This document shows, in pieces, positions 9,101 to 18,299 of a DNA stretch of 64,000 nt. Below the pieces are notes generated by a model. The model worked only from the letters and a program-made list of their open reading frames with translations. It was not told the origin of the DNA and searched no databases. The first letter of the stretch is position 1. Each line of letters opens with the position of its first letter. This DNA is from Paraburkholderia tuberum STM678 (GTDB lineage: Bacteria > Pseudomonadota > Gammaproteobacteria > Burkholderiales > Burkholderiaceae): contig NZ_CADFGP010000009.1 in NCBI RefSeq assembly GCF_902833905.1, positions 62,001-126,000 of the forward strand, read 5' to 3'. The position numbers and the translations under genes were made by a program.

Positions 9101-10525
9101 TTAGACGGCGTCGATCATCTGATCGGCGGCGGACAGCGGGCGGCGCGCGGTCTGCGCGGGCGTCGGCCGCGGCAGGCCGTGGGACATGTCGTTCGCCTTG
9201 CCGCCAGGCAGCGCGGGACCGGAGCGCATCAGCTTCAGCATGTAGTAGATGCCGGTGCCGAACACGAGGAAGTAGACGGCCACGAACGTCATCAGCGACA
9301 GACCGACCTGCTGCGTGGTCAGCGGCGACACCGCCTGCGACGTGCGCATCACGCCGTACACGACCCACGGTTGACGGCCCGCTTCGGTGGTGACCCAGCC
9401 GGCCAGCAGCGTGATGAAGCCGCTCGGCCCCATCGCGACGCACAGCCGCTGGAACCACTTCGCTTCGAACAGGCGCCCGCGCCGGCGCAACACCCAGGCC
9501 GCGATCGACATCGCGATCATCAGCACGCCGAGGCCGGCCATGATGCGGAAGCTCCAGAACACGACGGTCGAATCCGGCCGGTCCTGCGGCGGAAATTCCT
9601 TCAGACCGCGGATTTCGCCGTCCCAGCTATGCGTGAGGATCAGGCTGCCGAGGTGCGGCACCGACACCGCGTAGCGCGTGGTCTCCGCCTTCATGTCGGG
9701 GATGCCGAACAGGTTCAGCGCGGTGCCGCCTTTTTCGGTATCCCACAAGCCTTCGATCGCCGCGATCTTCGCCGGCTGATACTTGCGCGTATTGAGGCCG
9801 TGCTGATCGCCGACGAACGCCTGGATCGGCGTGAGGATCAACAGCAGCCACAGCGCCATCGAGAACATCTTCTTGACGGCGGGATCGCGCCGGCCGCGCA
9901 GCAGATGCCACGCGCCGACCGCCGCGACCACCAGCCCCGCGACGATGAACGCCGCGAGCGCCATATGCGCGAGCCGGTAGGGGAACGACGGATTGAAGAT
10001 GATCTTGAACCAGTCGAGCGGCACGACATGACCGTCGACGACCTCGAAGCCCTGCGGCGTCTGCATCCAGCTATTGGACGCGAGAATCCAGAAGGTCGAG
10101 ATCAGCGTGCCGATCGCGACCATCAGCGTTGCGCCGAAGTGCGCCCGCGGACTCACGCGCTGCCAGCCGAACAGCATGATGCCGAGGAAGCCCGCTTCGA
10201 GAAAGAATGCGGTCATCACCTCGTACATCAGCAGCGGACCGGTGATCGGCCCGGCGAAACTCGAGAAGCCCGACCAGTTGGTGCCGAACTGATAGCTCAT
10301 CACGACGCCGGAGACGACGCCCATGCCGAAGGCCACCGCGAAGATCTTCGACCAGAACAGACAAAGATCTTTGTAGTAGGCCTTGCCGGTTTTCAGCCAA
10401 CGCCATTCGAGAACGGCGATGAAACTGGCGAGACCGATGCTGAGCGCGGGGAAAACGATGTGAAAAGAAACGGTGAACGCGAACTGAATGCGCGCGAGAT
10501 CGAATGCCGATAGTGCGGAGTTCAT
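9101..10525 (-). CDS. cydA: cytochrome bd-type ubiquinol oxidase subunit I, CIO-like
   Basis: A 474-residue haem-carrying subunit. Visible features are the first-helix haem ligand His22 in FTVSFHIVFPALSIG, the acidic helix YEVMTAFFLEAGFLG (conserved glutamates of the haem b595/d site) and GWVTTEAGRQPW near the C terminus. The length is short compared with E. coli CydA (about 520) because the quinol loop is compact, which is the hallmark of the cyanide-insensitive (CioA) branch. It leads the operon cydA-cydB-DUF2474, which supports respiration at low oxygen or when haem-copper oxidases are inhibited. Start ATG follows AGGATC. Confidence 0.95.
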   Translation of the reverse strand: MNSALSAFDLARIQFAFTVSFHIVFPALSIGLASFIAVLEWRWLKTGKAYYKDLCLFWSKIFAVAFGMGVVSGVVMSYQFGTNWSGFSSFAGPITGPLLMYEVMTAFFLEAGFLGIMLFGWQRVSPRAHFGATLMVAIGTLISTFWILASNSWMQTPQGFEVVDGHVVPLDWFKIIFNPSFPYRLAHMALAAFIVAGLVVAAVGAWHLLRGRRDPAVKKMFSMALWLLLILTPIQAFVGDQHGLNTRKYQPAKIAAIEGLWDTEKGGTALNLFGIPDMKAETTRYAVSVPHLGSLILTHSWDGEIRGLKEFPPQDRPDSTVVFWSFRIMAGLGVLMIAMSIAAWVLRRRGRLFEAKWFQRLCVAMGPSGFITLLAGWVTTEAGRQPWVVYGVMRTSQAVSPLTTQQVGLSLMTFVAVYFLVFGTGIYYMLKLMRSGPALPGGKANDMSHGLPRPTPAQTARRPLSAADQMIDAV

Positions 10526-11147
10526 GATCCTGTTGTGCGTGATGGCCGCGTGAGCAGACTTACGCGCGTCGACCGATGTCGGTGCGCACTGCGCTGGGCA
10601 GATGGCGCAAGAGTAGGGGATCGAAACAAAAAGTGTTGCGATGCGATGTGCGTCAAAAAACCGCCTTGTTTTATGCGAAATACGCTTATCGATGAGGCAA
10701 GCCGTTGTTGAATATCAAGTTTCTTTTGGCGGTTGATACGTGGCCGTGTGTGCCTCGTCGCGTGAGCTGCGTCAATCGACCGCGCTGCAGCAATGCGTTT
10801 CGCGCAGCCTTGCGCGGCAAGGTCGCAGGCGGTGTCTGTCGCCAGCCGACAATCGATCCATCCAAACCGACTTCGTCGGTGGGCGTGCTGGTCAGGCGAT
10901 TTTTTTACTTCTACGATGCACGCTGCCGCGTGGCCGTTTCAGCTTTTTCTCTTCAGTATTCGTTGCGCATTATCCGTTCGCCATTCGTTTGGCGTTGATG
11001 TTATTTCGCGGCGGAATTTCTCAATAGTCATGACTCATAGCCGCATTCGCACGGCGTTCTGTCATGCGTCGCGCGCATGCTTCGTGAGCAGCTTGCGCTT
11101 CATCCACCTGCCGGCGACGGCAGACTTCATCGACAAGGAGTCAGCAG
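10526..11147. other. intergenic region between cydA and hydrolase gene
   Basis: About 620 bp with no convincing gene; short overlapping frames here look random. It holds the divergent promoters of cydA and of the hydrolase. One possible oxygen-responsive site is listed separately. The hydrolase ribosome binding site AAGGAG is at its right end. Confidence 0.6.
10705..10718. promoter_or_regulatory. possible FNR/ANR-type box
   Basis: TTGTTGAATATCAA matches the FNR/ANR consensus TTGAT-N4-ATCAA at nine of ten fixed positions. It lies 180 bp upstream of the cydA start, somewhat far for direct activation. Low-oxygen control of cydAB by such regulators is well known, which makes the site plausible but unproven. 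Confidence 0.35.
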
Positions 11148-11969
11148 ATGAGCACGATCAGGACGAAAGACGGTACCTCGATTTTCTACAAGGACTGGGG
11201 CCATGGCCGCCCGGTCGTGTTTTCGCACGGCTGGCCGCTGACCGCCGATGCGTGGGATGCGCAGATGCTGTTTCTCGGCAGCAAGGGCTTTCGCGTGATC
11301 GCGCACGACCGGCGCGGTCACGGCCGCTCGGAGCAGCCGTGGGACGGCAACGAGATGGACACCTACGCCGACGATCTCGCCGCGCTGATCGAACATCTCG
11401 ATCTGCAGGACGCGACGCTGGTCGGCCATTCGACAGGCGGTGGCGAAGTTGCGCATTACATCGGCCGGCATGGCACGGGGCGCGTCGCGAAGGCTGTGCT
11501 GATCGGCGCGGTGCCGCCGCTGATGCTGAAGACCGCCGATAATCCGCTCGGCCTGCCGATCGACGTGTTCGACGGCATCCGCAAGGGCGTCGCGGACGAT
11601 CGCTCGCAGTTCTTCAAGGATCTGGCCGTGCCGTTCTACGGCTACAACCGGGAGGGCGCGAAGGTGTCGCAGGGCGTGATCGATTCATTCTGGCGCCAGG
11701 GCATGGCCGGTTCGATCAAGGGGCTATATGACTGCATCGAGCAGTTCTCCGAAGTCGACTACACCGAAGATCTGAAGAAGATCGACGTGCCGACCCTGGT
11801 GCTGCACGGCGACGACGACCAGATCGTGCCGATCGACGCAGCCGGCCGACGCACCGCGGAGATCGTCAAGAACGCAACGCTGAAGGTTTATCCGGGCGGC
11901 CAGCACGGCATGTGCACGGTGGAGGCCGACAAGGTCAATGCCGATCTGCTCGAATTCATCGGCGCCTGA
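11148..11969 (+). CDS. alpha/beta hydrolase, non-haem chloroperoxidase-like
   Basis: A 273-residue cytoplasmic enzyme of the cofactor-free haloperoxidase/esterase type. The triad is visible: nucleophile Ser95 in GHSTGG, an acid in GDDDQIVP (probably Asp224) and His253 in GGQHGM. The oxyanion turn is FSHGWPL. There is no leader peptide. Family members hydrolyse small esters or perform perhydrolysis in vitro; the true substrate is unknown. The ATG follows AAGGAGTCAGCAG. It stands alone between the cyd operon and the uronate genes, with no sign of belonging to either. Confidence 0.85.
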   Translation: MSTIRTKDGTSIFYKDWGHGRPVVFSHGWPLTADAWDAQMLFLGSKGFRVIAHDRRGHGRSEQPWDGNEMDTYADDLAALIEHLDLQDATLVGHSTGGGEVAHYIGRHGTGRVAKAVLIGAVPPLMLKTADNPLGLPIDVFDGIRKGVADDRSQFFKDLAVPFYGYNREGAKVSQGVIDSFWRQGMAGSIKGLYDCIEQFSEVDYTEDLKKIDVPTLVLHGDDDQIVPIDAAGRRTAEIVKNATLKVYPGGQHGMCTVEADKVNADLLEFIGA

Positions 11970-12326
11970 GCGAACGTAACGATGTGATCTGTTGAGGGCG
12001 CGGGCGGCATACGGACTCCGCTCGCGTCGGACGCCACGCGCCCGCTGGCGTCGGGTAAATCCACTCCTGGAACAAAAATTCACTTAGGTTATACGATGTC
12101 GCACGAATGCGATGTTCCTATGCCTTTGTTTTTTAAAGAGGTACGAAACTGCCGCGCAATAATTTAAGGGTAAATGCGGAGTTGAAATCCGCTTGTGCAT
12201 CGTTGATAGTACGTTATCGTACAACTTGAGTGTGTTATGCGACGCGCGCAGCGCGATTCGCCGGCCGCTCAGATCCTCTGTCTGTTCTCTGAAGACCTCG
12301 CGCGCGGCGCAGTAAAAGGAACCCCT
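11970..12326. other. promoter region of the udh-MFS operon
   Basis: About 360 bp without a gene, AT-richer than its surroundings. It contains one copy of the cluster-wide operator at 12209-12225, about 100 bp before the udh start, and the AAAGGAA ribosome binding site at 12315-12321. Confidence 0.6.
12209..12225 (+). promoter_or_regulatory. predicted FadR-family operator, site 1
   Basis: GTACGTTATCGTACAAC matches the best cluster element ATACGTCATCGTACAAC at 15 of 17 positions. It lies upstream of the first uronate dehydrogenase gene and would place the udh-MFS operon under the regulator encoded at 20022-20765. Confidence 0.6.
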
Positions 12327-13121
12327 ATGAAGAAGATTGCCCTGAGTGGCGCCGGCGGTCAGCTCGGCTCCGTGGTACGTGCTGAATTCGTCGCGCGTGG
12401 CGTGCCGTTGCGCTCGGCCGCGGGCTCCAAAGTCCTGACGCCGCTCGTCGACGGCGAAGACGTGATGAACGGCGACCTGCGCGATCCGGCGGTGGTCGAC
12501 CGTCTGCTGAACGGCGTGGACGTGCTGATCCATTTCGCCGGCACGAGCGTCGAGCGTCCGCTGCCCGAGATCATCGAGAACAACCTGCGCGGCCTCGTCG
12601 AAGTCTACGAAGGCGCGCGCCGCAACGGCGTGAAGCGCATCGTGTTCGCGAGCTCGAACCACGCGATCGGCATGTATCCGGTTACCGAGCATCTGAGCCT
12701 CGACTGCGAACTGCGCCCGGACGGCTTCTACGGCCTGTCGAAGGTGTGGGGCGAAGCGCTCGCGCGCATGTACTGGGACAAGCACGGCATCGAAAGCGTG
12801 TGCGTGCGGATCGGCAGCTGCCTCGAGCGTCCGACCGAGCAGCGCCATCTGAGCACCTGGTTCGGCCACAAGGACCTGATGCATTTCCTCGAGCGCTGCA
12901 TCGAAGCGGAAGACGTCGGCTTCCTGACCATCTGGGGCGTGTCGGCCAATACGCGCAGCTGGTGGGACAACAGCGGCGCCGCGCGTCTTGGCTACGAGCC
13001 GAAGCAGAACGCCGAGGACTACGCGCAAGACATCCTGTCGCGCCCGAATCCGCTCGATGAGCTGTGCCAGCGCTACCAGGGCGGTAGCTTCGTCGGCATC
13101 GACCATTCGCGCAAGGCTTGA
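12327..13121 (+). CDS. NAD-dependent uronate dehydrogenase-like, paralogue 1
   Basis: A 264-residue short-chain (extended) dehydrogenase. Visible are the nucleotide motif GAGGQLG (residues 8-14) and catalytic Tyr135/Lys139 in YGLSK, preceded by FASSNHAIG. Length and motifs match uronate dehydrogenase (Udh), which oxidises D-galacturonate or D-glucuronate at C1 to the aldarolactone with NAD. A second homologue lies at 25399-26253, so the two may differ in substrate. The start follows AAAGGAACCCCT; the longer in-frame ATG at 12237 has no such site. It forms an operon with the MFS carrier (45-bp gap) and carries operator site 1 upstream. Confidence 0.8.
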   Translation: MKKIALSGAGGQLGSVVRAEFVARGVPLRSAAGSKVLTPLVDGEDVMNGDLRDPAVVDRLLNGVDVLIHFAGTSVERPLPEIIENNLRGLVEVYEGARRNGVKRIVFASSNHAIGMYPVTEHLSLDCELRPDGFYGLSKVWGEALARMYWDKHGIESVCVRIGSCLERPTEQRHLSTWFGHKDLMHFLERCIEAEDVGFLTIWGVSANTRSWWDNSGAARLGYEPKQNAEDYAQDILSRPNPLDELCQRYQGGSFVGIDHSRKA

Positions 13122-13166
13122 GTCCCGTTCGGCTTGACGGGCAATGCATCACGAGGAGTAGCAGCA

Positions 13167-14465
13167 ATGAAGATCAAGGGTATTCGCTGGTGGATGGTCG
13201 CGCTGGTCGCGGCCGGCCTGATCATCAACTATCTGGCGCGTAACACGTTGTCGGTTGCGGCTCCGACGATGATGAAGGAGCTGAACATCACGACCGAGCA
13301 GTATTCGCACGTGGTCGTGGCGTGGCAGCTCTGCTATGCGTTCATGCAGCCGGTCGCCGGTTTCGTGCTCGACACGATCGGCACCAAGGTCGGCTTCGCG
13401 GTGTTCGCGCTGGCGTGGTCGGTGGCTTGCGCGGCGGCGGCATGGGCGACGGGCTGGCGCAGCCTCGCAGTGTTCCGCGGTATCCTGGGTCTCGCCGAAT
13501 CGGCCGGGATTCCGGCTGGCGTGAAGGCGACCAGCGAGTGGTTCCCGGCGAAAGAGCGTTCGGTTGCGATCGGCTGGTTCAACATTGGCTCGTCGATTGG
13601 CGCGGTGCTTGCGCCGCCGCTCGTCGTGTGGGCACTGTTTCACGGCCGCTGGCAACTCGCGTTCGTGATCGTCGGCGTGGCGGGTATCGTATGGAGCGTG
13701 CTGTGGATGACCATCTACAAGCATCCGCGCAACCAGAAGCTGCTGGCCAACGCGGAGCGCGAGTACATTCTGAGCGGCCAGGAAGCGAAGCATCACGATG
13801 ACATCAACGCGCCGAAGCGCAACTGGCGCGCGATGCTGGCGAGCCGCGATTTCTGGGCGATCGGTATTCCGCGAATTCTGTCCGAGCCGGCCTGGCAAAC
13901 GTTCAACGCGTGGATTCCGTTGTACATGATGACCGAGCGTCACATGAACCTGAAGGAAGTCGCGATGTTCGCGTGGATGCCGTTCCTCGCCGCCGACATC
14001 GGCTGCGTGCTCGGCGGTTATCTGAGCCCGCTGTTCCACAAGTACGCGAAGGTGTCGCTGTTCACGTCGCGCAAGATGGTGTTCGTGGTCGGTGCGCTGT
14101 TCATGATCGGGCCGGCGTGTGTCGGTCTCGTCGAGAGCCCGTACATGGCGGTGGCGCTGCTGTGCGTCGGCGGCTTCGCGCACCAGACGTTGTCGGGCGC
14201 ACTGTACGCGATCACCTCGGACATGTTCGGCAAGCACGAGGTCGCGACCGCGACGGGCATGGGCGGCATGGCTGGATATCTGGGCGCCGCGGCGTTCACC
14301 GCGCTGTTCGGTGTGCTCGTCACGCAGATCGGCTATAGCCCGCTGTTCGTCGTGCTGGCGGTGTTCGATCTGATCGCCGCGGTCGTGGTCTGCCTGATGG
14401 CCAGGAGTTCGGAAAAGATGCCGGAGCCGAAGTGGGCGTCGGCCGGTGCGGTGACGGCGAAGTAA
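13167..14465 (+). CDS. MFS hexuronate transporter (ACS family)
   Basis: A 432-residue major facilitator of the anion:cation symporter family with about 12 membrane helices. N-terminal LVAAGLIINYLARNTLSVAA and the RGILGLAESAGIPAGVKATS loop are typical of ExuT/GudP-like sugar-acid carriers. Its position straight after a uronate dehydrogenase suggests that it imports galacturonate or glucuronate by proton symport. The start at 13167 follows GAGGAG, and a strong terminator closes the operon at 14510. It differs in sequence from the second MFS carrier at 20987-22345. Confidence 0.85.
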   Translation: MKIKGIRWWMVALVAAGLIINYLARNTLSVAAPTMMKELNITTEQYSHVVVAWQLCYAFMQPVAGFVLDTIGTKVGFAVFALAWSVACAAAAWATGWRSLAVFRGILGLAESAGIPAGVKATSEWFPAKERSVAIGWFNIGSSIGAVLAPPLVVWALFHGRWQLAFVIVGVAGIVWSVLWMTIYKHPRNQKLLANAEREYILSGQEAKHHDDINAPKRNWRAMLASRDFWAIGIPRILSEPAWQTFNAWIPLYMMTERHMNLKEVAMFAWMPFLAADIGCVLGGYLSPLFHKYAKVSLFTSRKMVFVVGALFMIGPACVGLVESPYMAVALLCVGGFAHQTLSGALYAITSDMFGKHEVATATGMGGMAGYLGAAAFTALFGVLVTQIGYSPLFVVLAVFDLIAAVVVCLMARSSEKMPEPKWASAGAVTAK

Positions 14466-14509
14466 TGTGAAGTGCGGTTGGCTTTAGTGGGCCGATGTGG
14501 TGAAAGAAG

Positions 14510-14538
14510 CGGCGCCCATGAGTGGGCGCCGTTTTTTT
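14510..14538 (+). terminator. rho-independent terminator of udh-MFS operon
   Basis: Nine-bp stem CGGCGCCCA / TGGGCGCCG with a TGAG loop followed by seven T residues, 45 bp after the MFS stop. Confidence 0.9.
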
Positions 14539-14780
14539 ATTTGCGGGTTTGAGGCGGTCGACTGGATGCTGGTGTTGTGGCGCGAGCATCGCGACAAACT
14601 ACTCGCTGAGAAGCCTCTTTAATTCGTCAAGAAATGAAGCCGTCGTGTAGCCCATAATTCCGGACCAAAATCCTGCCCATTGTTGTAGTTGCTTGCATTC
14701 GAAACGGGTCGTGTTTGCAATCGGCGTGTTCTCCTGGCAGGCTCGGATCGACAGCCCTTCTTGTCCGCTCTTTGACCCAG
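14539..14780. other. non-coding stretch at edge of low-GC island
   Basis: AT-richer sequence between the terminator and the DUF7079 gene. A 75-codon frame on the minus strand (14599-14826) covers most of it but has no homology that I recognise, so no gene is called. It may be a gene remnant. Confidence 0.3.
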
Positions 14781-15167
14781 TTAGCTCGCGGAGACTGAGA
14801 TCAGCGTTGCTTTGACCTTTTCCCAATCCCTAGCAACGGGCTCCATCGTCCATTGTCGCCATCTGCGCCGCAAGATGACCGGCAGGCGCGGGCGGTTGGA
14901 TTGTTTCTCAAGGTGACTCAGGACGATGTCCCGCACCGCCTCAGGGCTCCACCCGCTCCATTCGCCGGCCACGAGGAAATTTGGCAGGAACGCCGGCGCC
15001 ACCTCGTCGCGCAGGATGTCTTCCAACTCCTGCAGCCCAAAACCTGAACACCGCAGTCTTTCCGCGACGTACCGGCAGGCAATCTCATCGAATTCCGCAT
15101 CAAGGAAGAGTTCGGAGAGCGCAACCCACACCGGAAGGCGGCGTTCGACTTCATCGGGCTTCAACAT
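14781..15167 (-). CDS. DUF7079-like protein, putative immunity partner
   Basis: A 128-residue soluble protein. The N-terminal pattern RRLPVWVALSELFLDAE, followed by LQELEDILRDEV, then LVAGEWSGW, matches what I recall of the DUF7079 family; this is recognition from memory, not a search. It has no signal peptide or membrane helix. It lies 61 bp after the glycine-zipper protein gene on the same strand, and both share an AT-richer composition unlike the flanking sugar-acid genes. An immunity role for the neighbour is inference from gene order, size and solubility. Confidence 0.6.
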   Translation of the reverse strand: MLKPDEVERRLPVWVALSELFLDAEFDEIACRYVAERLRCSGFGLQELEDILRDEVAPAFLPNFLVAGEWSGWSPEAVRDIVLSHLEKQSNRPRLPVILRRRWRQWTMEPVARDWEKVKATLISVSAS

Positions 15168-15228
15168 GGGCGTCTGCAGTGAACGTGCTTGAGCATCGAA
15201 TTGCTAATGTGCTTGAGTGACTGCCAGC

Positions 15229-15954
15229 TTATCGGCGCATCGTCGTCTGATAGACAGTACCGAATACGATGTCACTGCCGAAGGCGAAAAGTATGCCCCC
15301 GATGAGCGCCACCGCGCCCACGCAGACAGGTGCCGTTGCTGTACACACGCCGGTGGCAACCGCACCGGTACTGACGGCCCATCCACCCCATGCACCGGCT
15401 GCTGCTATTGTGCCTTGGCGGGCAATCTCGCGCGGCTTGTTCTCTGCCTTGTAGACTTCATAGACCCCGACGGCGACGGACACCAGAAGGAGGCGGCGAC
15501 CCACCGTGCCAAGCTTTCGGGCGAGCGTACTGGCCGAAGTCCGGTCGGTGCCGGCACTTTGGACGATGCGCAGCCAGACAGCAGATTGCTCGGTCTCGGA
15601 TAAGGCTGAAACCGGACGTTTGAAGAGTGCCTGCGCGTTCTTTTCGGCCAAACTGGCCAGCGAGGGGCTGGTCCTCTTGAGGTTCGTCACATATGCCCTG
15701 ATCGTCGGACTCGTGCGCATACGAGTCAATTCGAGGATTTGCTGACGCATGGCATGAGCTTGTTCTGCCGCTTCGGCAACACTGAGGCCCCCGCTTCTGA
15801 CCCGCTGCTGGAAATTGCCACTCATGGCTTGAATATCACGCAGGTATTGCGCTCGAACACGTTCGTCTCTGATGCATGTGGCGGCAAATTGGCTGGCGGT
15901 TCCCTGTAGCGCCGCCAGGGCTTCGTCAAGGGGCTGTGGTTGTGTTGAAATCAT
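15229..15954 (-). CDS. glycine-zipper membrane protein, putative toxin or effector
   Basis: A 241-residue protein. The first 140 residues are helical, with many alanines and arginines and no signal peptide. The C-terminal 90 residues contain two or three hydrophobic stretches rich in Gly and Ala (IAAAGAWGGWAVSTGAVATG, then VCVGAVALIGGILFAFGSDI) like the glycine zippers of membrane-inserting toxins. ATG 15954 follows GGGAGACAACG; the upstream in-frame start lacks a ribosome binding site. The gene precedes a small soluble DUF7079 protein in the same operon. Together they resemble an effector-immunity pair placed inside the aldarate cluster. No PAAR, Rhs, LXG or secretion tag is present, so the delivery route, if any, is unknown. 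Confidence 0.5.
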   Translation of the reverse strand: MISTQPQPLDEALAALQGTASQFAATCIRDERVRAQYLRDIQAMSGNFQQRVRSGGLSVAEAAEQAHAMRQQILELTRMRTSPTIRAYVTNLKRTSPSLASLAEKNAQALFKRPVSALSETEQSAVWLRIVQSAGTDRTSASTLARKLGTVGRRLLLVSVAVGVYEVYKAENKPREIARQGTIAAAGAWGGWAVSTGAVATGVCTATAPVCVGAVALIGGILFAFGSDIVFGTVYQTTMRR

Positions 15955-16340
15955 CGTTGTCTCCCACAAGAACCCCGCCAAAATAACGTCGACCACAGGG
16001 ACAGGAAATGGGCGATGGATGATTCTTGTGTCCAATTGATCCGATGAGGTGCGAGTTTTTGACTGCATATCGCTCGTGGTCATGCGCTAGCCACTGGCTA
16101 ACGCACGGCAGCAGACGGCAATCCGAGGAGACACGGGGCCGGGAGTCCATCGCTAAACACGATAAAGGGGTCGCGTTAGGCGGCGAAAGGCTCTACGGCC
16201 CGGAAGAGGGAGAAGGGGGAGAAGGCATCACGCGCAAACTACGTACGATGCCCAAGAATGCAAAGTGCAATCGAGCCGGCCATCAGTCACTTGAAGACCG
16301 ACGGACAACCCGATCGCAACTATTTCGAACCTACGTCAAA
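15955..16340. other. intergenic region right of the low-GC island
   Basis: About 390 bp between the putative toxin and garR. It presumably carries the toxin promoter. No gene, integrase remnant or repeat was recognised. Confidence 0.4.
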
Positions 16341-17234
16341 TCACGCGCTCTTCTGACCGATCTCGTGATTCGCGAGCACTTCGAGCGCGCGCACCATCGC
16401 CGAGTGGTCCCACGCCTTGCCGCCGTGCGCGACGCACGCGTTGAACAGCGCCTGGCAGGTGGCGGTGTTCGGCAGCGACACGCCGAGCGCCTGCGCGGTC
16501 GACAGCGCGAGGTTCAGGTCCTTCTGGTGCAGTTCGATGCGGAAGCCCGGATCGAACGTGCGCCTGGTCATGCGCTCGCCGTGCACTTCGAGAATGCGCG
16601 ACGATGCGAAGCCGCCCATCAGCGCCTCGCGCACGCGCGCCGCATCGACACCCGCCTTCGACGCGAGCAGCAGCGCTTCGCCGACCGCCTCGATGGTCGC
16701 CGCGACGATCACCTGGTTGGCGACCTTGCACACCTGGCCCGCGCCGACCGAGCCGATCAGCGTGACGTTCTTGCCCATCATGTCGAACAGGGGCTTCACG
16801 CTGTCGAACGTGGCCTGTTCGCCCCCGACCATGATGGTCAGCGAGCCGGCCTTCGCGCCGACTTCGCCACCGGACACCGGCGCGTCGAGATAATCGGCAC
16901 CGGATTCGCGCACGCGCGCCGCGAAATCGCGGGTCGCCATCGGCGAGATCGAGCTCATGTCGACGACCGTCTGGCCGGCGCGCAGCGCGCTCGCGAGGCC
17001 GTTCTCGCCGAACAGCACGCGTTCGACGTCCGGCGTGTCAGGCACCATGATGAAGATCACGTCCGCGTTGGCGGCGACCGCGGCGGGGTTGTCGCATGCG
17101 AGGGCGCCGGCCTGCGTGAGCTCGGCGGGCACGCCGCTACGCGTAAAGGCGGCGAGCGACACGCCGTTTTTCAGAAGGTTGGCGGCCATGGGCTTGCCCA
17201 TGATGCCGAGTCCGATAAAGCCTGCTTTTTGCAT
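16341..17234 (-). CDS. garR: tartronate semialdehyde reductase
   Basis: A 297-residue beta-hydroxyacid dehydrogenase. It begins with GFIGLGIMGKPMAANLLKNG (Rossmann motif plus family signature), contains DAPVSGGEVGAKAGSLTIM (substrate loop) and GQVCKVANQVIV with the catalytic lysine. It reduces tartronate semialdehyde (2-hydroxy-3-oxopropanoate) to D-glycerate using NAD(P)H. The partner aldolase GarL lies immediately upstream (32-bp gap), which makes this role more likely than 3-hydroxyisobutyrate dehydrogenase. ATG 17234 follows CGGAGC; the long upstream extension is not coding. Confidence 0.9.
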   Translation of the reverse strand: MQKAGFIGLGIMGKPMAANLLKNGVSLAAFTRSGVPAELTQAGALACDNPAAVAANADVIFIMVPDTPDVERVLFGENGLASALRAGQTVVDMSSISPMATRDFAARVRESGADYLDAPVSGGEVGAKAGSLTIMVGGEQATFDSVKPLFDMMGKNVTLIGSVGAGQVCKVANQVIVAATIEAVGEALLLASKAGVDAARVREALMGGFASSRILEVHGERMTRRTFDPGFRIELHQKDLNLALSTAQALGVSLPNTATCQALFNACVAHGGKAWDHSAMVRALEVLANHEIGQKSA

Positions 17235-17266
17235 GGAATGCTCCGAAGATGTCGTGGCGGCCGCGT

Positions 17267-18067
17267 TCAAGCCTCGCCCGCCGGTTTCTGCATGAAGTGT
17301 TTCTGTGCCGCCTGCGCGGCGCCCTTGAGCAACCCGAGATCCGCGCAGACCGCGACGACGCGCGCGCCCATCGACAGATACCGTTCCGCGTCGGCCTGCA
17401 GCGGCGCGAGAATGCCGCTCGACTTGCCGGCCGCCTGCGCGCACGCGAACACATGCGCGATCGCCTGCTGCACGTCCGGATGGCTCGCATTGCCGAGGTG
17501 GCCATACGACGCCGCGAGGTCGGACGGACCGATGAAGACCGCGTCGATGCCGTCCACCGCGAGGATGCCGTCGATATTCTGGACCGCCTTGCGGCTTTCG
17601 ATCTGCGCGATCACGCAGACGTTGTCGTTGGCGATCGCGAAGTAGTCGGACACGGTGCCGTAGCGATTGCCGCGATGGCCGACCGATACGCCGCGAATGC
17701 CCTGCGGCGGATAGCGTGTCGACGCGACCGCGCGGGCGGCGTCGTCGGCGCTGTCGACGAAGGGCACGAGGAAGTTCGAGAAGCCGCTGTCGAGAAAACG
17801 TTTGATCACGACGCTGTCGTTGGCCGGTGGTCGGACGACCGGTGCGCTGCCGCTGTCCTTGAGCGCCATCAACTGCGGGATCAGCGTGAGCACGTCGTTG
17901 GGCGCGTGTTCGGCGTCCAGCAGCATCCAGTCGAAGCCGACCGTGCCCAGCAGTTCAGTGGCGATCGGGCTGGCGAGCGACGCCCAGCAGCCGATCTGGG
18001 TTTTTCCCTCGCGCACCGCGCGCCGGAAGCGGTTGGGCAAGGATTCGTAAGGCGTGACGGCGGGCAT
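17267..18067 (-). CDS. garL: 5-keto-4-deoxyglucarate aldolase, HpcH/HpaI family
   Basis: A 266-residue class II aldolase. Motifs include [20 protein letters not shown] with the metal-binding glutamate, and [10 protein letters not shown] with the metal-binding aspartate. It would cleave 5-keto-4-deoxyglucarate to pyruvate and tartronate semialdehyde; GarR, encoded just downstream, uses the second product. ATG 18067 follows GAGGAGACACCGC. It is divergent from the semialdehyde dehydrogenase gene, and the shared promoter region carries two predicted operators. Some relatives act on homoprotocatechuate intermediates; context argues against that here. Confidence 0.88.
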   Translation of the reverse strand: MPAVTPYESLPNRFRRAVREGKTQIGCWASLASPIATELLGTVGFDWMLLDAEHAPNDVLTLIPQLMALKDSGSAPVVRPPANDSVVIKRFLDSGFSNFLVPFVDSADDAARAVASTRYPPQGIRGVSVGHRGNRYGTVSDYFAIANDNVCVIAQIESRKAVQNIDGILAVDGIDAVFIGPSDLAASYGHLGNASHPDVQQAIAHVFACAQAAGKSSGILAPLQADAERYLSMGARVVAVCADLGLLKGAAQAAQKHFMQKPAGEA

Positions 18068-18135
18068 GCGGTGTCTCCTCGAACTGCGATGGATCGGGAA
18101 AAGCTGCGACAATGCTAAACCGCGAAATGCGAGTT

Positions 18136-18152
18136 ATAAGTCGTCGTATGAC
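18136..18152 (+). promoter_or_regulatory. predicted FadR-family operator, site 2
   Basis: ATAAGTCGTCGTATGAC, a variant of the cluster element, lies 69 bp upstream of garL in the divergent garL / aldehyde dehydrogenase promoter region. Confidence 0.5.
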
Positions 18153-18251
18153 TGGCTACAGATTAGCACCGCACGGCCCGGTTGTAATGGGCGAGTATAC
18201 CCGTATGCGCCTGTCAGACAAGCGTTTCGGGTTGCATAGGGACCCCGCGAT

Positions 18252-18268
18252 GTTGTAGGATGACCTAT
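18252..18268 (-). promoter_or_regulatory. predicted FadR-family operator, site 3
   Basis: On the minus strand ATAGGTCATCCTACAAC, differing from the best element at two positions. It lies 31 bp before the aldehyde dehydrogenase start, where it would overlap the promoter. Confidence 0.6.
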
Positions 18269-18299
18269 ATCTTTAGCCTTCATTAAAGGAAAGTCAAAA

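Noticed and set aside
8318..10513. A 731-codon plus-strand frame opposite cydAB
   Set aside because: Antisense shadow of two highly conserved membrane genes; low-complexity charged translation.
12237..12326. An earlier start for the first uronate dehydrogenase
   Set aside because: The extra 30 residues are not family-like, and AAAGGAA places the start at 12327.
14599..14826. A 75-codon minus-strand frame after the DUF7079 gene
   Set aside because: Starts inside the preceding gene, has no ribosome binding site or recognisable homology; possibly a remnant.
16026..17645. A 539-codon plus-strand frame across garR and part of garL
   Set aside because: Antisense to two well-supported enzymes; translation shows no domain.
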